Virus record (IMG/VR): IMGVR_UViG_3300023179_000016
Span: 89,400-153,399 of that record
Reading direction: 5' to 3' (one strand)
Source: a virus
Length of the DNA: 64,000 nt
The notes beneath the pieces are model-generated. The model did not search any database and was not told the DNA's origin. It worked only from the letters and a program-made list of their open reading frames with translations. Positions 11,601 through 20,353 of the stretch are shown in pieces. Position numbers and translations under genes: made by a program. The stretch's first letter is position 1. Every line of letters begins with the position of its first letter.

Positions 11601-13882
11601 ATTTAAAAGTTAGAATCGGCGTAGACAGAATAATAACTCAGGGCATATATCAGATACAGAATGAGTCTGGTTCAAACGGTGAACCAGTTTGGGGGGTACT
11701 AAACGACGATAGAAATCTAATTAGATTTATTGGCGGTGGTTGGGGTAGCTATGTAGGAACAGAGTCTGCATCGATAAGCAACAACAATACGGCAAATTCT
11801 TCTATAGAAATTACTTTTTATGGTACTGGTTTAAATATACTAATGGTAAGAGATGTTGGACAAGCACCAGCATTAAGTTATCAATTAGACGGTCAGCCGC
11901 AAGTTTCATTCTTGTCTGGAACATTTTCTCAAGTAATTAACTTTAAGAATTATGCGTCAAATTCTATAGTTTCTGTTGTATCCAATCAGACTTTAGGTTT
12001 ACATACTGTAAAAATAAATCAAACCAATACAGCATATTGGGAAGTATACGGATTTGAAGTATTAAACGAGTCTGCAAATGTAAATGTTCGTCCAGGTATC
12101 GCATATGGCGGCGGTAAAAAATTAATATCGTCTTCTGCATCAAGTGTCGCCTATAATGGCGGAACATTTGATTCTGTTACACAAGATGGAGTATCTACAT
12201 CGTTCTCTACTACTCGTGGAGCCCGAGTATTAACTTATATCAAATCAGATGGAACTATAGGTAAATCAGCTTATCTTACTAATGCTTCTTCACTTGAATT
12301 GACATCAGCAAATCATACTTACGAAGAAGTAGCTAGAACGTACTATCCCAGAGAATTTGGCAGCGGTAGAACGCTAGACGATTCTTCTAACCTGCTTGCC
12401 TTTAATAATTTATTTGATACTGCAGGACCAAGGGGTTTTACGCTAGATGATGGCGTAACCACACTAGTTGCAAGTAAATCAATTATAGCAACTACAGGCG
12501 GCGTTGAAGTATTAAGGGTAGGTTATCAAAGTACGGCAAATGATTATGTAATGTTTACTTTCGTAGGTACCGGTCTAGACATTATGCATGTGGAAGCTAG
12601 TTCTCAATCTAGTCCAGATTCATATACATATTCTATAGATAGTTCTAGTCCTCAACCGCTATTAACTACTGGTATAACTACTCCAACTATTCAAAAAATA
12701 GTATCTGGCTTACCATATGGCACGCACACGTTAATAATTAAACGTTCAAATACGAATCCTACTTATTGGGACTATGGTATAGTAAAATTTATAGTGTATC
12801 AACCTAAAAAACCATCTATTCCTGCGGGTGCGATAGAACTAGCAGATCACAATATAATGGCTAATTTTGCCTTTGCCGGTGCTGGTCAATATACCGTATC
12901 TACCGGCACCTTAAGAAGAAACAACATGAGAGAGGCCATATATAGTGGATCTAGTTGGGTACTTGGAACAAGCTATACTAGCACATGGGGCACTGGAATA
13001 TATACTGAAACTAATAGTCAAAACGCATATATAGAGTATACGTTTTTTGGTACCGGTTTTGATTGGAAGCATATAACTAATACAACTCAAACATCTAATT
13101 GCACAGTAACGTTAAATGGATCGCCATTAAACAACACATATCCTGGAGCAGCATCTATAACGGTAAGACATGCAGGTAACGGAGGCTTTTCAAGTTCTCC
13201 AACATTAAGCAATAGTAGTGCACTTTTAAGTACACTTACTTCAAACATTTTAAACAAAAACGGAAGTCTCGCTTCTGCAAGTTTTGGTATTTCTGGTCTT
13301 CCTTTGGGTCTATATAAACTTAGATTTACTCAAAGTGCTGCCACATCTGCAAGCACATATATGACATCACTTTATCTAGATGTGATCACTCCGATACATT
13401 CATTAAGATCCAATACAAATTCCAGTATTCAAAATGCTCTTACTGTGGGTAATTGTTCTGTCTCAGACAGCAGGCTTACATCTCCCATAAAGACAGAAAG
13501 TCCAAAAAAGAATATAAATAAGGCGCAAGGCATCACGGGTGGATTAACGCTCACAACAACAGCCAATACATATACAGCTATGACAGATATGATTTTAACT
13601 GTAAAATCTGAAGGTAGTTGGTTCTTAGTTGGTTATAGCGTTAATATGCAAATGAACGGTGCATACGTAGGATGGACTTCAATATATTTAAACGGTGTAA
13701 TAGTTCAAGAAACTGAACAAAGAATATACAGTATAACTGGTGAAATACCTCAATCATGTTATGCCCCAGTATATCTTCCAAAGGGAACACATAATTTAGT
13801 ACTTATGTGGAAAATAAATAATGGAGCTGGCACATTGACTAGTAATTTCACTAACAGAGTAATCACAGCAATCAGCATCTAA
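5636..13882 (+). CDS. Giant tail fibre / receptor-binding protein
   Basis: A 2748-aa protein starting with GTG, chosen because AGGAG lies 6 bases upstream and the product begins 'MAVLGRVLISSGERL'. It follows the I-like gene, where long fibres are normally encoded. It is low in cysteine and rich in Ser/Thr/Gly/Asn beta-strands. Residues ~1935-2748 are homologous to almost the whole of the fibre at 14848-17571 (shared 'QGFVDESS', 'NRASIPD', 'NANHT/SANHT', 'FIVYQPKKPS'). Within this part three jelly-roll-like units repeat around 'FYGTGLN', 'FVGTGLD' and 'FFGTGFD' (residues ~2060, 2308 and 2469), each followed by a 'LGLHTVKI/YGTHTLII/LGLYKLRF' strand. These are probable carbohydrate- or receptor-binding lobes. 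The exact ligand is unknown. Confidence 0.75.
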   Translation: MAVLGRVLISSGERLDLPDLLSVDSYTAGDFKFLLKGLVGEDTPYILKGFDIIDPENAIGTQSCSIRVADSVVFYPGSGAGSFYHGLEEGNTLSAPLVPELRKNAVNYIYLTFSTTNTSIDTRAFWDPDKDGGNGGEFTQDVNTESVLKVEVNVSVGSFPQNTIPIAKVTVGAVVISSIEDARTMLFRLGTGGINPNPFNTYAWRSLPATAYQRTEPPTKTTAGGVNPFQGADKNIYTLKEWMDVIMSKLREIGGTTYWYEDISTYSLISSFVDATSTAFKSKGKWLHDSSTPGLLTWTEDVHIKTTSDLRTYIVRSGSKTLTDEQVMYLPLTRNQPINTTDDVVDWVNGQACVNTIGGSVGLFSQLSKGDYVKKINDSNDKFLRVEEFYDSINLSGSTTTSSLAKSIRLSSNYLGTSGAEKGRYDKGIYAVSDVIVSDRNQTTISSVGGNFHWMAMRSDSIQNISSISTTYLSINIEEHDGATALVTSTSPHGLVDGDRITITGSANFNGTYTVEVETTTTLYIAKTGGTFADEYSRSAQYATVTTSARYTPYSLQLESANHGFKTNDTITVSGTTNYNGSYKISVRSDNTFTIPVPSYLSSESVGSATLAKTIVRTEGSVIQVVQGEGAAIGGDSVESIRQFVGMQSLTETNPSYAVPASYNTIDGFVNYNSSASENLTARVSKLTAMMADKAQDKTIKLMPSGYQSITNTTSGAYQQITFNALPSGTPRLDVVLPSSTNNGYALLSGNISLQTNQAAYIQIDRNAAFSYANLAAVTIANIKSVPLDENVLVLALRTTGTNVWLWDGLNVVAGATVPTLSYLDTIVRQNRTLKMIGNGQWQWNLATNTLSWSDDVYIQIPSLSDARNTIPAGSAVLSGNDIVAYVDINRSSGATTNLTVNTANISSLTLNDDRVIIARRYQDDVIVGSNSMRLVHGDLKGLDSDDKIVKVTVVDNINFALPTGTSITVDGISLANGDTVLFTKANKVCMLTGVGTSLTWTQLNSFNGATTPPEGALVFSKNGTSAYNTLWMRSGSAWRQVEHTQITKEPTGFPNRTDTTISFNNSTRTFTITPTGAFFEVYQKGKPYRFDSAQSKTITNTEGLHYIYFDNGILQSTQTFDIAIIKEYVFVATIQWDATNQVRIMFGDERHGLTMDGETHSYLHQSIGARYISGLSAGNFTTSGTGSSNSDAQLSIANGTVRDEDLSFDYTNSATPTQPFQQILSPIANIPMYYRSGASGNWRKDTATAYSLKQGTSRIKWNNPAGPWTTPDASSDDNYVAVWLFSSNSQEEPIIGIVGQREDTTLNNALANNTYESISFGSLPSLELKVLYRLIFQTSSAYTNAVKARLVDVRDLRRAVDVSLGAYAPSDHGLLTGLTDQDHPDYSIFVNSPSSYVGALKQIQVSDNNDVQKALNSLDRFFAQMRLAPHPSNGNRVIMSGADQALTNGITLTQNIKDLMISFDGAQIDFSTGAVYKADGLTALGVNFTPATITSNQYRWYSITGIASSINSDNTINLQLIVLPASGDGATPTAAPKAAYAKGIQIGSIVVRENGLGGITAITASSIRQLGIGGGGSSSDTGSGLGDDINTLRFKASFSDDFSDSPTSSSSAVNSSLTTASYNTANTLYRLSYDASRTVTGTGTSMTLSGTPSYTVVAGDMLVVGSEARRIVTVSTQTSYIIESAFSSNPSGAAACVSQAVHTNDVRAHNENSTGLALNSVITDSVNTFMLRYRDSAASGDTIWDFPSSALIAASASADNSNWTAPFTRVTSLSAQEPIRTVSVSGSQFRVRFFANAVSGTGAVNILDYKAYLHEDIGTVSGTTMDQAYCLTNGTGTSVNCSVSSATGKTRITTTWAYATSVNPGTQQGQIMVILDGKILPRYIDATLTPSGYYKEISGQVIELDSNYSSVALEIDIKKMVNAVDTTSQNSTNISYIQDMSTAGLQGFVDESSVLIASSTMTAGQLGGNGIFRSTITNRASIPDLANDLKVRIGVDRIITQGIYQIQNESGSNGEPVWGVLNDDRNLIRFIGGGWGSYVGTESASISNNNTANSSIEITFYGTGLNILMVRDVGQAPALSYQLDGQPQVSFLSGTFSQVINFKNYASNSIVSVVSNQTLGLHTVKINQTNTAYWEVYGFEVLNESANVNVRPGIAYGGGKKLISSSASSVAYNGGTFDSVTQDGVSTSFSTTRGARVLTYIKSDGTIGKSAYLTNASSLELTSANHTYEEVARTYYPREFGSGRTLDDSSNLLAFNNLFDTAGPRGFTLDDGVTTLVASKSIIATTGGVEVLRVGYQSTANDYVMFTFVGTGLDIMHVEASSQSSPDSYTYSIDSSSPQPLLTTGITTPTIQKIVSGLPYGTHTLIIKRSNTNPTYWDYGIVKFIVYQPKKPSIPAGAIELADHNIMANFAFAGAGQYTVSTGTLRRNNMREAIYSGSSWVLGTSYTSTWGTGIYTETNSQNAYIEYTFFGTGFDWKHITNTTQTSNCTVTLNGSPLNNTYPGAASITVRHAGNGGFSSSPTLSNSSALLSTLTSNILNKNGSLASASFGISGLPLGLYKLRFTQSAATSASTYMTSLYLDVITPIHSLRSNTNSSIQNALTVGNCSVSDSRLTSPIKTESPKKNINKAQGITGGLTLTTTANTYTAMTDMILTVKSEGSWFLVGYSVNMQMNGAYVGWTSIYLNGVIVQETEQRIYSITGEIPQSCYAPVYLPKGTHNLVLMWKINNGAGTLTSNFTNRVITAISI

Positions 13883-13897
13883 TTAAGAGAGATACAT

Positions 13898-14236
13898 ATG
13901 GTTAAATACACTATTGAAATTAAATGGAAAGATCACTCGATAAATCTTGAATCTTTAGAAAAATGGCTAAGAGAAAATGCTGGCGAGCATTATTGCGGCA
14001 ACTCTGCAGATATTAATCTTAGATTGCACTTTTTAGAAGAACCATCTGAAGATGTAAAAGACGCAATCATGGCAAAAATGGAAGAACTAGATGATCCAGA
14101 GCATGAGATGTGCAAGTCTTATATGTCTCATGCAGAAAAGACAGAGGCGAAGAAGAAAGCAAAAGAATCTGCCATTAGGGCACTTGCAGATGTATCTGGT
14201 CTATCTAAAGAACAAGTAGAGGCCTTATTGGGATAA
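13898..14236 (+). CDS. Small helical protein, possible fibre assembly helper
   Basis: A 112-aa protein with an AAGAGAG ribosome site before its ATG, 15 bases after the giant fibre gene. It is charged, with a predicted alpha/beta N-terminus (Trp10, 'LESLEKWLRENAGEHYC') and a lysine-rich helical C-terminus ending in a UBA-like 'LADVSGLSKEQVEALLG'. I do not recognise a family. Location between two fibre-type genes is typical of fibre chaperones, so an assembly role is a position-based guess. No signal peptide or membrane segment. Confidence 0.6.
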   Translation: MVKYTIEIKWKDHSINLESLEKWLRENAGEHYCGNSADINLRLHFLEEPSEDVKDAIMAKMEELDDPEHEMCKSYMSHAEKTEAKKKAKESAIRALADVSGLSKEQVEALLG

Positions 14237-14239
14237 TTT

Positions 14240-14791
14240 ATGGCTAGGATAGCTGGTATTCATTACAATCCTGACGTCATCGGATCAGTTAAACCTTTTG
14301 CAGGATCAGATCTGCCGATTGGTTTTCTTTTCTGCGATGGTTCCCCAATATCCAGAACCGCCTATCCCTTATTGTTTGCTGCAATTGGAACTACTTATGG
14401 CGTTGGTGACGGTTCTACAACCTTTAATTTACCTGATTTTCGTGGTCGAGCTGCAATAGGTAAAGATAATATGGGTGGCACAGCCGCAAATAGAATCACT
14501 GCTGCAGGTTCTGGTATAACTGGTACTACCTTAGGTGCTACAGGTGGCGCAGAAACACATACACTAAGTATTGCTCAAACACCGTCTCATTATCACCATT
14601 TAACTACAGCAAATAACAACGGATGGGCATACGATAACAATTTCTCAAATCCTAATAACAAGTGGTCTTCTGTTGTAGCCATAAATAGCGGCTTATATTC
14701 TGCGGATAGATCTGAATCAATTGGAGGAGATGGGCCTCACAACAATACGCAACCATCATTAGTTATTAATTATGTCATTAAGGCATCGTAA
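14240..14791 (+). CDS. Phage tail collar domain protein
   Basis: A 183-aa protein of the tail-collar / MdpB-like family (Pfam tail collar). Diagnostic stretches are 'GSVKPFAGSDLPIGFLFCDG', 'YPLLFAAIGTTYG.GDGSTTFNLPDFRGR' and the later histidine-rich 'TPSHYHH', followed by 'HNNTQPSLVINYVIKA' at the C-terminus. This is close to the usual ~175-aa length. Such proteins are short tail-tip or collar fibres. It begins 3 bases after the previous stop, in the fibre operon. Confidence 0.88.
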   Translation: MARIAGIHYNPDVIGSVKPFAGSDLPIGFLFCDGSPISRTAYPLLFAAIGTTYGVGDGSTTFNLPDFRGRAAIGKDNMGGTAANRITAAGSGITGTTLGATGGAETHTLSIAQTPSHYHHLTTANNNGWAYDNNFSNPNNKWSSVVAINSGLYSADRSESIGGDGPHNNTQPSLVINYVIKAS

Positions 14792-14847
14792 TATAAACTT
14801 ATATGATCATAAATTACCTTATTAAAATTAACAATTAAGAGAAGACA

Positions 14848-17571
14848 ATGCCAATAACTACCGATCTAAATAAAAAAAGCAATGTGCGGTTCAATTCGGC
14901 AGCAGATTTGAGTGCAAATCTTAGTCAGCCAGTTATAGCTCGTTATAATGCTATCTCTACAGCCGGTCAAACTACCATATCTCTCCCATTCTTAGTGGAT
15001 CAATCTAATACCGACGCATGCTTTGTCTTTGTAAACGGTCAGAAACTCACGATCGGTTCATCTAATGACTATATATTTTCTGCGATAGATGGGGCAAATT
15101 CGTCATCGTTGATCACTTTAAGCTCTGCTCTTACCGCGGGACTAAATATTGAAGTATTCAAGATGGGTCTCAAGAGAGAAATTGAGTTTCAGACTGACTC
15201 TCGCTTCACGCAGATGTATGATCTATATGGTGCCGGCTTTCAAGGTTTCGTAGATGAGAGTTCTCGCCTAACTGCGACAAGCGGCACACCAACATCTACG
15301 CAATTTAAATCTACCGTAATTAACCGCGCATCTATCCCAGATATAGCAAACGATCTAAAAGCTAGAATTGGCATAGAAAGAATAATAACCCAGCAAATAT
15401 ATCAGATACAAAATGAGTTTGGACCAAATGGTGAACCCGTATGGGGAGCATTAAATGACGATCGCGGGTTGATAAGATTTGTCGGAAATTGGTTCAATCA
15501 AAATGATAATTATGGCATTCGCGCATATTCTTCTAACAGCACATCTGATTACGTAGAGATTACATTTTACGGGACAGGGTTGAATCTATTGCATGTTGCA
15601 AATCCGACAGGTTATGCGTATGCTGTCTCTATTGACAACAATATAGGTGTATCAGAAACTACATATGTCACTCCAACTACCACATCAAATATTCTTGGAG
15701 TGAGAAATTACTCCTCTAATCAACAAATAAATGTAGGATTGGGTTTGACACTTGGTCTTCACACTGTAAGAATAAGAAATGCCACAACTACAAGTTCTAG
15801 TATTAACTGCTATGGTTTTGAAGTTTTAAATGAATCCTCAAGCGTTAATGTGCGGCCTGGCATAGCTTATCAAAACAATAAAAAAGTAGTCTCAAGTGCT
15901 GTAAACTCTATTGCATATAATTCTGTAGCCACTGGCACTAAAGGTGGACGCGTTCTTGTATATCAGAAATCAGACGGCACTGTAGGCCAGAGTTGGCAAG
16001 CGGTAGATTCTGGTTCTCCACTTTATCTCACTAATGCTAACCATACCAATGAAGAGGTAGTTAGAGCATATCATTTGCGCGAATTTGGTGCCGGTAGGGG
16101 TTCTAACGTATCCAATAACTTCACCGGAGATGATTTTAGTACGCTTACCTCTAGCGTTTCGAGTAGGGCATTTACATTAGATGATGGAACTACTACTCTT
16201 GCCGGTAATGCTGTAAATACAAATCAAGGATCAGGGCTTCCAGAAGGACTTTATTTGAACGCTTCGGGTAGTTTTTGGACTTTTACTTTTATTGGTACTG
16301 GTATAGATATAGTTCAATATGACTCAGGTTCAGGAACAGATACTACGTTGCAGATGACTATAGATGGCAGTTCAGTTGGAACTTATACTACTGGAAGCAC
16401 ATCTATGAGAACGGTAAAAATCGCATCTGGACTATCTTATGGAACACATGTGTTAAGGTTGACTAGAGCCGCAGGTAGTACTCTAATTCCCACCGTTGTT
16501 AGATTTATTGTATATCAACCTAAAAAACCTTCTTTACCTTCCGGCGCAGTAGAGCTTGCTGATTACAACGTGATGGCTGATTATGTTCTTAATTCAACTG
16601 CCAACGTATTAAATTTAGGTACAGGGGTCTTAAGAAAAGTTATTACTAGAGAAGCCACATATGTTGGAACTTGGTCTATATCTTCCGTTGCGACAAGTGA
16701 AATAAGTGGTTTTTCTACTAATTCTTCTACTACTGGGGACTATGTACAGTTTGTTTTTTTTGGTACGGGGTTTGAATATAGGTTTTCGACTGACGCATCT
16801 ACGCCTACTTGGCGGATTACAATAGATGGATCGTTTAACCTATCAACTTCTAACTCTTCTCCTGTAGGTGGTGCTGGATGGAGTGGCGCGGTATCGGCAG
16901 ATACCAATAAATATGGAACCGGTATATCCACATGGACATCTAGCAGTGGAACATTGGTATTAGCAGCTTCTGCTAGCAATAGCAATGGCATAAGAGTTAA
17001 CGGATTATCTATAGGTCTTCATACTGTTAAAATTGAAAAGACAGCAGGCACTGGCAATATTTATAATACAGGTTTTGATATTGTCACGCCTATTCATTCT
17101 CATAAGCCTAATTTATACGCTGATATACAAAACACCTTACTAATTGGATCTCAGGGTATTACCGACAATAGAAGATTTACTCCGATTAAAGAAGCCCTGC
17201 CTTCTCAGAAATCTTGGGTTCAGGCAGTTGGTGTTACAGCTAATCCTACAACCACTGTCTCTTCATATGTTCCGTGCCCCGACATGAGTGTTACTATAAA
17301 AACTAATGGACAGCCTATACAGATACAATATTCGATCTCTATAACTAACAATGGGGGCTCATATTCTGCCTTTAGAGTTTACGTTGATGGTATTGCCGTT
17401 GGAGTTAGAAAAGGTGCGCATACAGGGTCAGGATTAAACACGAATCTTGGCGATACAATAATCGTTCCTGTGTCTGCAGGCACGCATAAAGTAGATATTT
17501 ATTGGTTAACTTTTGGTAACATATTAACTGCAGAAACTATAGATAGAGGTCTCATAGTACGAGAACTTTAA
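14848..17571 (+). CDS. Second tail fibre, paralogue of the giant fibre C-terminus
   Basis: A 907-aa protein starting at the ATG after AAGAGAAG. Residues ~1-110 form a distinct head ('PVIARYNAISTAGQTTISLPF', a beta-domain with 'FVNGQKL') often seen at fibre N-termini. Residues ~125-907 align with residues ~1935-2748 of the 5636-13882 fibre and carry the same three units: 'FYGTGLN' (~239), 'FIGTGID' (~480) and 'FFGTGFE' (~636), plus 'FIVYQPKKPSLPSGAVELADYNVMAD'-type linkers. The two probably bind related or alternative receptors and arose by duplication. The divergence is substantial, so the duplication is not recent. Confidence 0.75.
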   Translation: MPITTDLNKKSNVRFNSAADLSANLSQPVIARYNAISTAGQTTISLPFLVDQSNTDACFVFVNGQKLTIGSSNDYIFSAIDGANSSSLITLSSALTAGLNIEVFKMGLKREIEFQTDSRFTQMYDLYGAGFQGFVDESSRLTATSGTPTSTQFKSTVINRASIPDIANDLKARIGIERIITQQIYQIQNEFGPNGEPVWGALNDDRGLIRFVGNWFNQNDNYGIRAYSSNSTSDYVEITFYGTGLNLLHVANPTGYAYAVSIDNNIGVSETTYVTPTTTSNILGVRNYSSNQQINVGLGLTLGLHTVRIRNATTTSSSINCYGFEVLNESSSVNVRPGIAYQNNKKVVSSAVNSIAYNSVATGTKGGRVLVYQKSDGTVGQSWQAVDSGSPLYLTNANHTNEEVVRAYHLREFGAGRGSNVSNNFTGDDFSTLTSSVSSRAFTLDDGTTTLAGNAVNTNQGSGLPEGLYLNASGSFWTFTFIGTGIDIVQYDSGSGTDTTLQMTIDGSSVGTYTTGSTSMRTVKIASGLSYGTHVLRLTRAAGSTLIPTVVRFIVYQPKKPSLPSGAVELADYNVMADYVLNSTANVLNLGTGVLRKVITREATYVGTWSISSVATSEISGFSTNSSTTGDYVQFVFFGTGFEYRFSTDASTPTWRITIDGSFNLSTSNSSPVGGAGWSGAVSADTNKYGTGISTWTSSSGTLVLAASASNSNGIRVNGLSIGLHTVKIEKTAGTGNIYNTGFDIVTPIHSHKPNLYADIQNTLLIGSQGITDNRRFTPIKEALPSQKSWVQAVGVTANPTTTVSSYVPCPDMSVTIKTNGQPIQIQYSISITNNGGSYSAFRVYVDGIAVGVRKGAHTGSGLNTNLGDTIIVPVSAGTHKVDIYWLTFGNILTAETIDRGLIVREL

Positions 17572-17659
17572 TAAGCATTTATGACTAAAATTTTAAATAA
17601 TTATATTAAGACAACATATCTACACAGTTATAAATCTAAGAATTAGGTAACCATAACAT

Positions 17660-20353
17660 ATGGCAATAACAAATTTAAATTACGGTTCGTTAGCTTCTCC
17701 TACGCAGCAAAAATTTACTATAACCGGTTCGGGTACATACTACACACCGCCTAATTGTCTATATATACGTGTGAGAATGGTCGGCGGCGGCGGTGGTGGC
17801 GCGGGCGGTGGTGGTGGTTCCGCTGGAAGCGGCGGCTCGGGTGGTAACACTACTTTCGGTTCATCCTTGCTTACAGCTAACGGAGGAACGGGCGGCGCAC
17901 CGGCTGCTACTAGCGGCGTTGCTGGTGGTGGTGGCGCGACAATTAACTCTCCCGCCTATGGATCGGCACTCGGTGGTGGTGCGGGGTCTGGAGGAAATAG
18001 TTATCTTGTGGCCGGTTATGCTGCCGGTATGTCTGGCGGCGTCAATCCACTCGGTGGGGCCGGCGCGTCAGCGGCCAACGCTGCTGGCGGGGCTGCGGCG
18101 ACTAATAGCGGCGCGGGCGGCGGCGGTGGTGGTAGTAACCAGTCGGGCGGCGGAACAGGCGGTGGCGGTGGTGCCGGCGGTTATATTGAGGCAATCATTC
18201 CCAGTCCTTCGACGACCTATTCTTATTCGATTGGAACAGGAGGAACAGCGGGGACAGCCGGAACCAACGGATTTGTTGGCGGTGCTGGCGGTTCTGGTGT
18301 AATTATAGTCGATGAATTCTATACCTTTACCGGTGGAGTTTCTAGTGGAACTACTGTAGTAGGTTCAGGTCTTAAAAATTATCTTGCTTCTGTTACAACG
18401 TCAAATGGTGCAAATTCTCTATCTGGTAATTTTGAAGGCGGTTCGACAGCCTCATTCTCTCTAGCAAATACAGCACTATCTTCACAGTTGGCTCCTACAT
18501 CTGTTGCTTCAGCCGGTATAGAATTTAGTTCTTCTAACGGCGGTACCAATGCTAATGCAAATCTTAGCCTAAGTTCTACTGGTGCTAATCAACTTACAGG
18601 TCTATATTCTGCATTATTGTCTTCTAGTGCTTCATCTACTGCAGGCAATATGTTAGTGTCTAAAGCTTTTTACATAGACAAGAGCGATCAGGCAAAAATA
18701 TTGCAGATAAGTTTTAATTATAGCGTAATAAGCGGTGGAACTAATTTAGTTCTTTCGGGCACGTCGACGAACTCATTTGCAATATGGGCATATGACGTTA
18801 CAAATGCTGTATGGATACAGCCTGCAGGCGTATATAATATAACTCAAGGTACTGGTGTTGGGACATGCACGGCAACTTTTCAAACTACATCTAATAGTAC
18901 TCAATATCAAATAGCGCTGATAAATGTAAATGCTACATCTGGGGCGTATACTTTAGCCTTAGATGAATTTTCTGTTGGACCGCAAATAAAGTCTATCGGT
19001 CCTGCCATGTCGGATTGGCAATCTTATACACCCGCATTTACAGCATCAACAGTTAATCCATCGCTTGGATCTGGCGGAAACTTTAATCAGCAAGGTCGCT
19101 GGCGACGTGTTGGCGATACCATGCAAGTGCAAGTTTCTCTAACTTGGGGAACTTCTGGTACTTCGTTCGGCACTGGGACTTATCGCATCGGATTGCCATC
19201 TGGTTATAGCATGGATACAGCCAAGATCGCGACATCCGGCCCAGGCGGTGTTGGCGTTTTGCAAGGACAGGCAGCCTATTGGGACGCTTCTCCAGGAACA
19301 GGAGCATCTGATCTCTTAGCGGTATATGATGGCTCGGGGACCGGCTATATATCTCTCTCGCGCCTTGGTGGCGGCAGTAACGTCAACCCGACGGCGCCTA
19401 TCACTTGGGCGAACGGGGACACGATCAACGCTGAGTTTTTCGTACCCATCGCGGGCTGGTCGTCCAATACGCTGATCTCCGACTCGGCGGATACGCGGGT
19501 GGTGGCGTTTAATGCCGCAAATACTTCAAATCAAGCGGTCACGGCGAGTGTCACAACGCTTGCTTTCCCTAATAACGTATCAGACAGCCATGGAGCATTC
19601 AGCGGAACCAATACCTACATCGTTCCAGTTCCGGGAGACTATGTAGTCAATGGGATCTTTGTAGTCATCGGAACGACAACTGATATCTACGTTTATCTAA
19701 ACGGTTCAAGCAGCGTGCACCTTGTCGGCGTTGCTAATACTTCCCAAGCATTTAATGGATCGGCCCTGCTTAGAAACCTAAAAGCAGGTGATGCAATTAC
19801 TCTTCGCGCAAGCAGCAACACAACGATTGCCGGTTCCACCGATAATTGTAGGCTGCAAATTTACCGGCTCTCCGGCCCATCGCAGATCGCAGCGAGTGAG
19901 GTCATTGCATGCAGAGCCTATCTGAGCGCCGGTAAATCTATTTCAACGACAAACTTCAGCACGATTGCTTACGATGTAAAACTTTACGACACTCACAACA
20001 CCTATAACACAAGCACCGGCCTCTTTACTTGTCCTTCACCCGGCTACTATCGAGTCACCGCTGCGTTAGGGGCTGACGCGACTGCGGCAGCCAGACATTT
20101 TGAAATTCGCATTATTCAAAACGGCACATCTGCGACACCGCCAGTTGGCGGGACAATTCAAGCGATTGCAACCGGGACAAAGCCGTCAGGAACCACTTCT
20201 TATCGTTTGAATGCAAACGGTACGGCAACATTTTTATGTAACACAGGCGACACGATTCAGGCGGCAGCAGCGGCCCATGACACGGCTTTTACGTCGGATT
20301 TCGGAAGCTATAACAACTCGATCATGATCGAGCGAATCGGCGGTGTGATGTAA
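17660..20353 (+). CDS. Glycine-rich tail fibre with C1q-like modules
   Basis: An 897-aa protein starting at the ATG with 'MAITNLNYGSLASPTQQKFT'. Residues ~40-220 are an extreme glycine-rich domain (repeated GGGGG/GGAGG blocks), as found at adhesive tips of T4-like fibres. Residues ~225-445 are a beta-sandwich-like region; ~450-600 form a module beginning 'DWQSYTPAF' that recurs in bacterial and phage surface proteins; ~612-735 and ~747-897 look like two C1q/TNF-type jelly rolls ('G.FTCPSPGYYRVTAALG'). From about 19020 to the end the DNA becomes clearly more GC-rich with C/G-ending codons, suggesting this 3' part was acquired. Likely a receptor-binding fibre. Confidence 0.72.
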   Translation: MAITNLNYGSLASPTQQKFTITGSGTYYTPPNCLYIRVRMVGGGGGGAGGGGGSAGSGGSGGNTTFGSSLLTANGGTGGAPAATSGVAGGGGATINSPAYGSALGGGAGSGGNSYLVAGYAAGMSGGVNPLGGAGASAANAAGGAAATNSGAGGGGGGSNQSGGGTGGGGGAGGYIEAIIPSPSTTYSYSIGTGGTAGTAGTNGFVGGAGGSGVIIVDEFYTFTGGVSSGTTVVGSGLKNYLASVTTSNGANSLSGNFEGGSTASFSLANTALSSQLAPTSVASAGIEFSSSNGGTNANANLSLSSTGANQLTGLYSALLSSSASSTAGNMLVSKAFYIDKSDQAKILQISFNYSVISGGTNLVLSGTSTNSFAIWAYDVTNAVWIQPAGVYNITQGTGVGTCTATFQTTSNSTQYQIALINVNATSGAYTLALDEFSVGPQIKSIGPAMSDWQSYTPAFTASTVNPSLGSGGNFNQQGRWRRVGDTMQVQVSLTWGTSGTSFGTGTYRIGLPSGYSMDTAKIATSGPGGVGVLQGQAAYWDASPGTGASDLLAVYDGSGTGYISLSRLGGGSNVNPTAPITWANGDTINAEFFVPIAGWSSNTLISDSADTRVVAFNAANTSNQAVTASVTTLAFPNNVSDSHGAFSGTNTYIVPVPGDYVVNGIFVVIGTTTDIYVYLNGSSSVHLVGVANTSQAFNGSALLRNLKAGDAITLRASSNTTIAGSTDNCRLQIYRLSGPSQIAASEVIACRAYLSAGKSISTTNFSTIAYDVKLYDTHNTYNTSTGLFTCPSPGYYRVTAALGADATAAARHFEIRIIQNGTSATPPVGGTIQAIATGTKPSGTTSYRLNANGTATFLCNTGDTIQAAAAAHDTAFTSDFGSYNNSIMIERIGGVM

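Noticed and set aside
17793-18302. Alternative plus-strand frame in the glycine-rich region
   Set aside because: It is a by-product of the GGN repeats of the real fibre gene; the product is low-complexity Ala/Val/Arg with no family features.
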